Position numbers and translations under genes: made by a program. This document shows, piece after piece, positions 6,143 through 6,389 of a stretch of 6,389 nt of DNA. This DNA is from Methylobacteriaceae bacterium (lineage in GTDB: Bacteria > Pseudomonadota > Alphaproteobacteria > Rhizobiales > Beijerinckiaceae), in NCBI GenBank assembly GCA_019247255.1, contig JAFAPJ010000280.1:1-6389 (forward strand), written 5' to 3'. Under the pieces are notes generated by a model. It made no database searches. It saw nothing but the letters and a program-made list of their open reading frames with translations, and had not been told where the DNA came from. Every line of letters begins with the position of its first letter. Position 1 is the stretch's first letter.

Positions 6143-6389
6143 ATGCTCTATCTCTGGCTGAAAGCCCTGCACGTCATGGCGGTCATCGCCTGGATGGCCG
6201 GCATGCTCTACCTGCCGCGGCTCTTCGTCTACCACGCCGAAGCGGGGGCGAACGCGCCCATCGCGGCGCTTCCGTCCCGGGTCGCGGCGCAGGGCAACCT
6301 CGACCCGGAGGTACTCATCGAGGGCGGGGCGGCGCTCGACCAGGCCGTCGACACGCTCCTCGCGGCCGTGCGCGGCCGCCCGCACGTCC
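6143..6389 (+). CDS. hemJ: HemJ protoporphyrinogen oxidase, 5' part, running in frame into a hemE fragment
   Basis: Residues 1 to about 40 are typical HemJ (UPF0093), an integral membrane enzyme that oxidises protoporphyrinogen IX to protoporphyrin IX. The start [20 protein letters not shown] includes the conserved His10 and the first membrane helix, followed by [14 protein letters not shown]. From about residue 41 (near 6265) the frame reads [14 protein letters not shown] and so on, which is HemE residues 275-315 with one change (Gly to Glu). The remaining HemJ helices are absent, and the window ends inside the hemE-like part. As written, this is a nonfunctional hemJ-hemE fusion. Either a tandem duplication leaves an intact hemJ further right, or the join is an assembly error. 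HemJ identity of the first part is sure. The structure beyond 6265 is doubtful. Confidence 0.75.
   Translation, partial: MLYLWLKALHVMAVIAWMAGMLYLPRLFVYHAEAGANAPIAALPSRVAAQGNLDPEVLIEGGAALDQAVDTLLAAVRGRPHV
6265..6389 (+). repeat. Direct repeat, copy 2 (hemE fragment fused to hemJ)
   Basis: This is the second copy of hemE 5931-6055, reaching the window edge, in the same protein frame as hemE and in frame with hemJ. Three of the four differences are synonymous third-position changes and one is Gly to Glu. It starts abruptly after hemJ codon 40 or 41, with no inverted repeats or insertion-sequence ends at the join. Confidence 0.95.

Noticed and set aside
6225..6275. Mobile element or recombinase site at the hemJ-hemE join
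   Set aside because: There are no inverted repeats, target duplications or transposase sequence at the junction. Only a short shared GGCG-type overlap is possible.

Overview
This is a GC-rich window (my estimate from reading is about 70% GC) from an alphaproteobacterium, most likely in the Hyphomicrobiales (Rhizobiales). I infer this from the gene order Tim44-like / secB / dnaQ / coaE / aroE / maf / PPDK-regulator / hemE / hemJ and from the protein sequences. I cannot name a genus. No rRNA, tRNA, CRISPR array, transposase or insertion sequence was seen. These are housekeeping genes. The two unusual items are a probable chromosome replication origin and a duplicated hemE segment at the right edge.

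Layout. Positions 1-378 (minus) hold the N-terminal part of a membrane-anchored Tim44-like protein, cut by the left edge. A 283-bp divergent gap follows, containing a perfect 16-bp palindrome, and then secB (662-1165, plus). secB runs tail-to-tail into dnaQ with a 16-bp overlap. dnaQ is the last gene of a compact leftward operon, in transcription order ppsR (PPDK/PEP-synthase regulatory protein), maf, aroE, coaE, dnaQ (4778 down to 1150). The first three internal junctions are 4-nt overlaps of start and stop codons (GTGA, GTGA, ATGA). The fourth junction (coaE/dnaQ) carries TTGA at the equivalent place. Most of these genes use GTG or TTG starts.

Positions 4779-5109 are a 331-bp gap between divergent ppsR and hemE. 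In Caulobacter crescentus this gene pair (hemE and RP001/CC_0001) flanks the chromosomal origin Cori, and the cluster has been proposed as a marker of alphaproteobacterial origins. The gap fits: it has one perfect CtrA-type box (TTAA-N7-TTAA), a second box matching 7 of 8 positions 28 bp away, an 8/9 DnaA-type box, three GANTC (CcrM) sites and an AT-rich patch. The only three TTAA tetranucleotides I found in the window lie within 43 bp there. I read it as a probable Cori-like origin that also holds the divergent promoters.

To the right lie hemE (5110-6135) and, after 7 nt, hemJ (from 6143), which encode two steps of haem synthesis. hemJ is intact for about 40 codons, then switches in frame at about 6265 into a second copy of the hemE 3' part (125 nt, 121 identical). 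This is either the first junction of a 334-bp tandem duplication or an assembly chimera at a contig end.
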